NCBI GenBank assembly: GCA_018105865.1 | Contig: CM030866.1 | Location: forward strand, 4,543,951 to 4,607,950 | DNA: 64,000 bases | Direction of reading: 5' to 3' | Source of the DNA: Metaphire vulgaris | Taxonomy: Eukaryota > Annelida > Clitellata > Crassiclitellata > Megascolecidae | Shown here: positions 63,975 to 64,000 of the stretch, in pieces | Layout: each line of letters opens with the position of its first letter | How positions within the stretch are numbered: the first letter of the stretch is position 1 | Notes under the pieces: model-generated | Told to the model about the DNA's origin: nothing | Database searches by the model: none | The model's input: only the letters and a program-made list of their open reading frames with translations | Translations under genes and position numbers: made by a program

Positions 63975-64000
63975 CTTCCACTCCATTGCTCGATGTAACA

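Overview
This is animal nuclear DNA, most likely from a marine invertebrate bilaterian. I cannot place the phylum from sequence alone. The evidence for a bilaterian is: spliced genes with GT-AG introns; an Iroquois-class homeobox gene; a Kv-channel-interacting (KChIP-type) EF-hand gene; a peptide-type seven-transmembrane receptor; and a very high load of microsatellites, short non-autonomous DNA transposons (MITEs), and LINE and SINE fragments. There are no operons, Shine-Dalgarno sites or CRISPR arrays. Most long open frames in the window are translations of CT, GTCT, AGT, AAT or GAA repeats and are not genes.

Layout. 1-24.0 kb holds no gene I can support. It is filled with microsatellites, about fifteen hAT-type MITEs (8-bp target-site duplications can be read directly for most of them), a large fold-back element (12.3-12.8 kb), a nested pair of hAT elements with telomere-like hexamer arrays (10.8-11.9 kb) and a LINE tail. 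24.1-25.4 kb: a GC-rich, single-exon FMRFamide-receptor-like GPCR on the + strand, whose N-terminal coding part appears one base out of frame across a CCG tract. 27.8-40.2 kb: an array of four homologous coding exons on the + strand. Three of them encode roughly 106-residue proteins beginning MGG (N-myristoylation type). All four start with their own ATG just inside a splice acceptor and end in a phase-2 splice donor, and a terminal exon at 39981-40233 with His/Ser/Gly pentapeptide repeats accepts exactly that phase. Two of the units (about 30.27-33.09 and 33.29-36.14 kb) form a recent tandem segmental duplication, later hit by separate transposons. 42.4-48.6 kb: a KChIP/neuronal-calcium-sensor-like gene on the + strand, with a tandemly duplicated third exon of which both copies carry lesions, and a LINE remnant in the largest intron. 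50.7-52.9 kb: a hAT-type element with perfect 8-bp duplications that contains a degenerate LINE in reverse orientation. 53.0-57.4 kb: a five-exon Iroquois homeobox gene on the - strand, again with a one-base frame discrepancy in a coding trinucleotide repeat. 57.4-63.4 kb: the upstream flank of the Iroquois gene, GC-rich in part, with several CTCF-like motifs in one orientation, a perfect 28-bp homeodomain-type palindrome and no supported gene.

The strongest candidate for something undescribed is the 27.8-40.2 kb array. It is either four tandem genes of an unnamed small acylated-protein family or a set of mutually exclusive exons sharing one repeat-rich tail. The three conserved genes each show a single extra base in one exon. 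This is more easily explained by assembly or read errors, or by alleles at repeat tracts, than by three independent pseudogenes.
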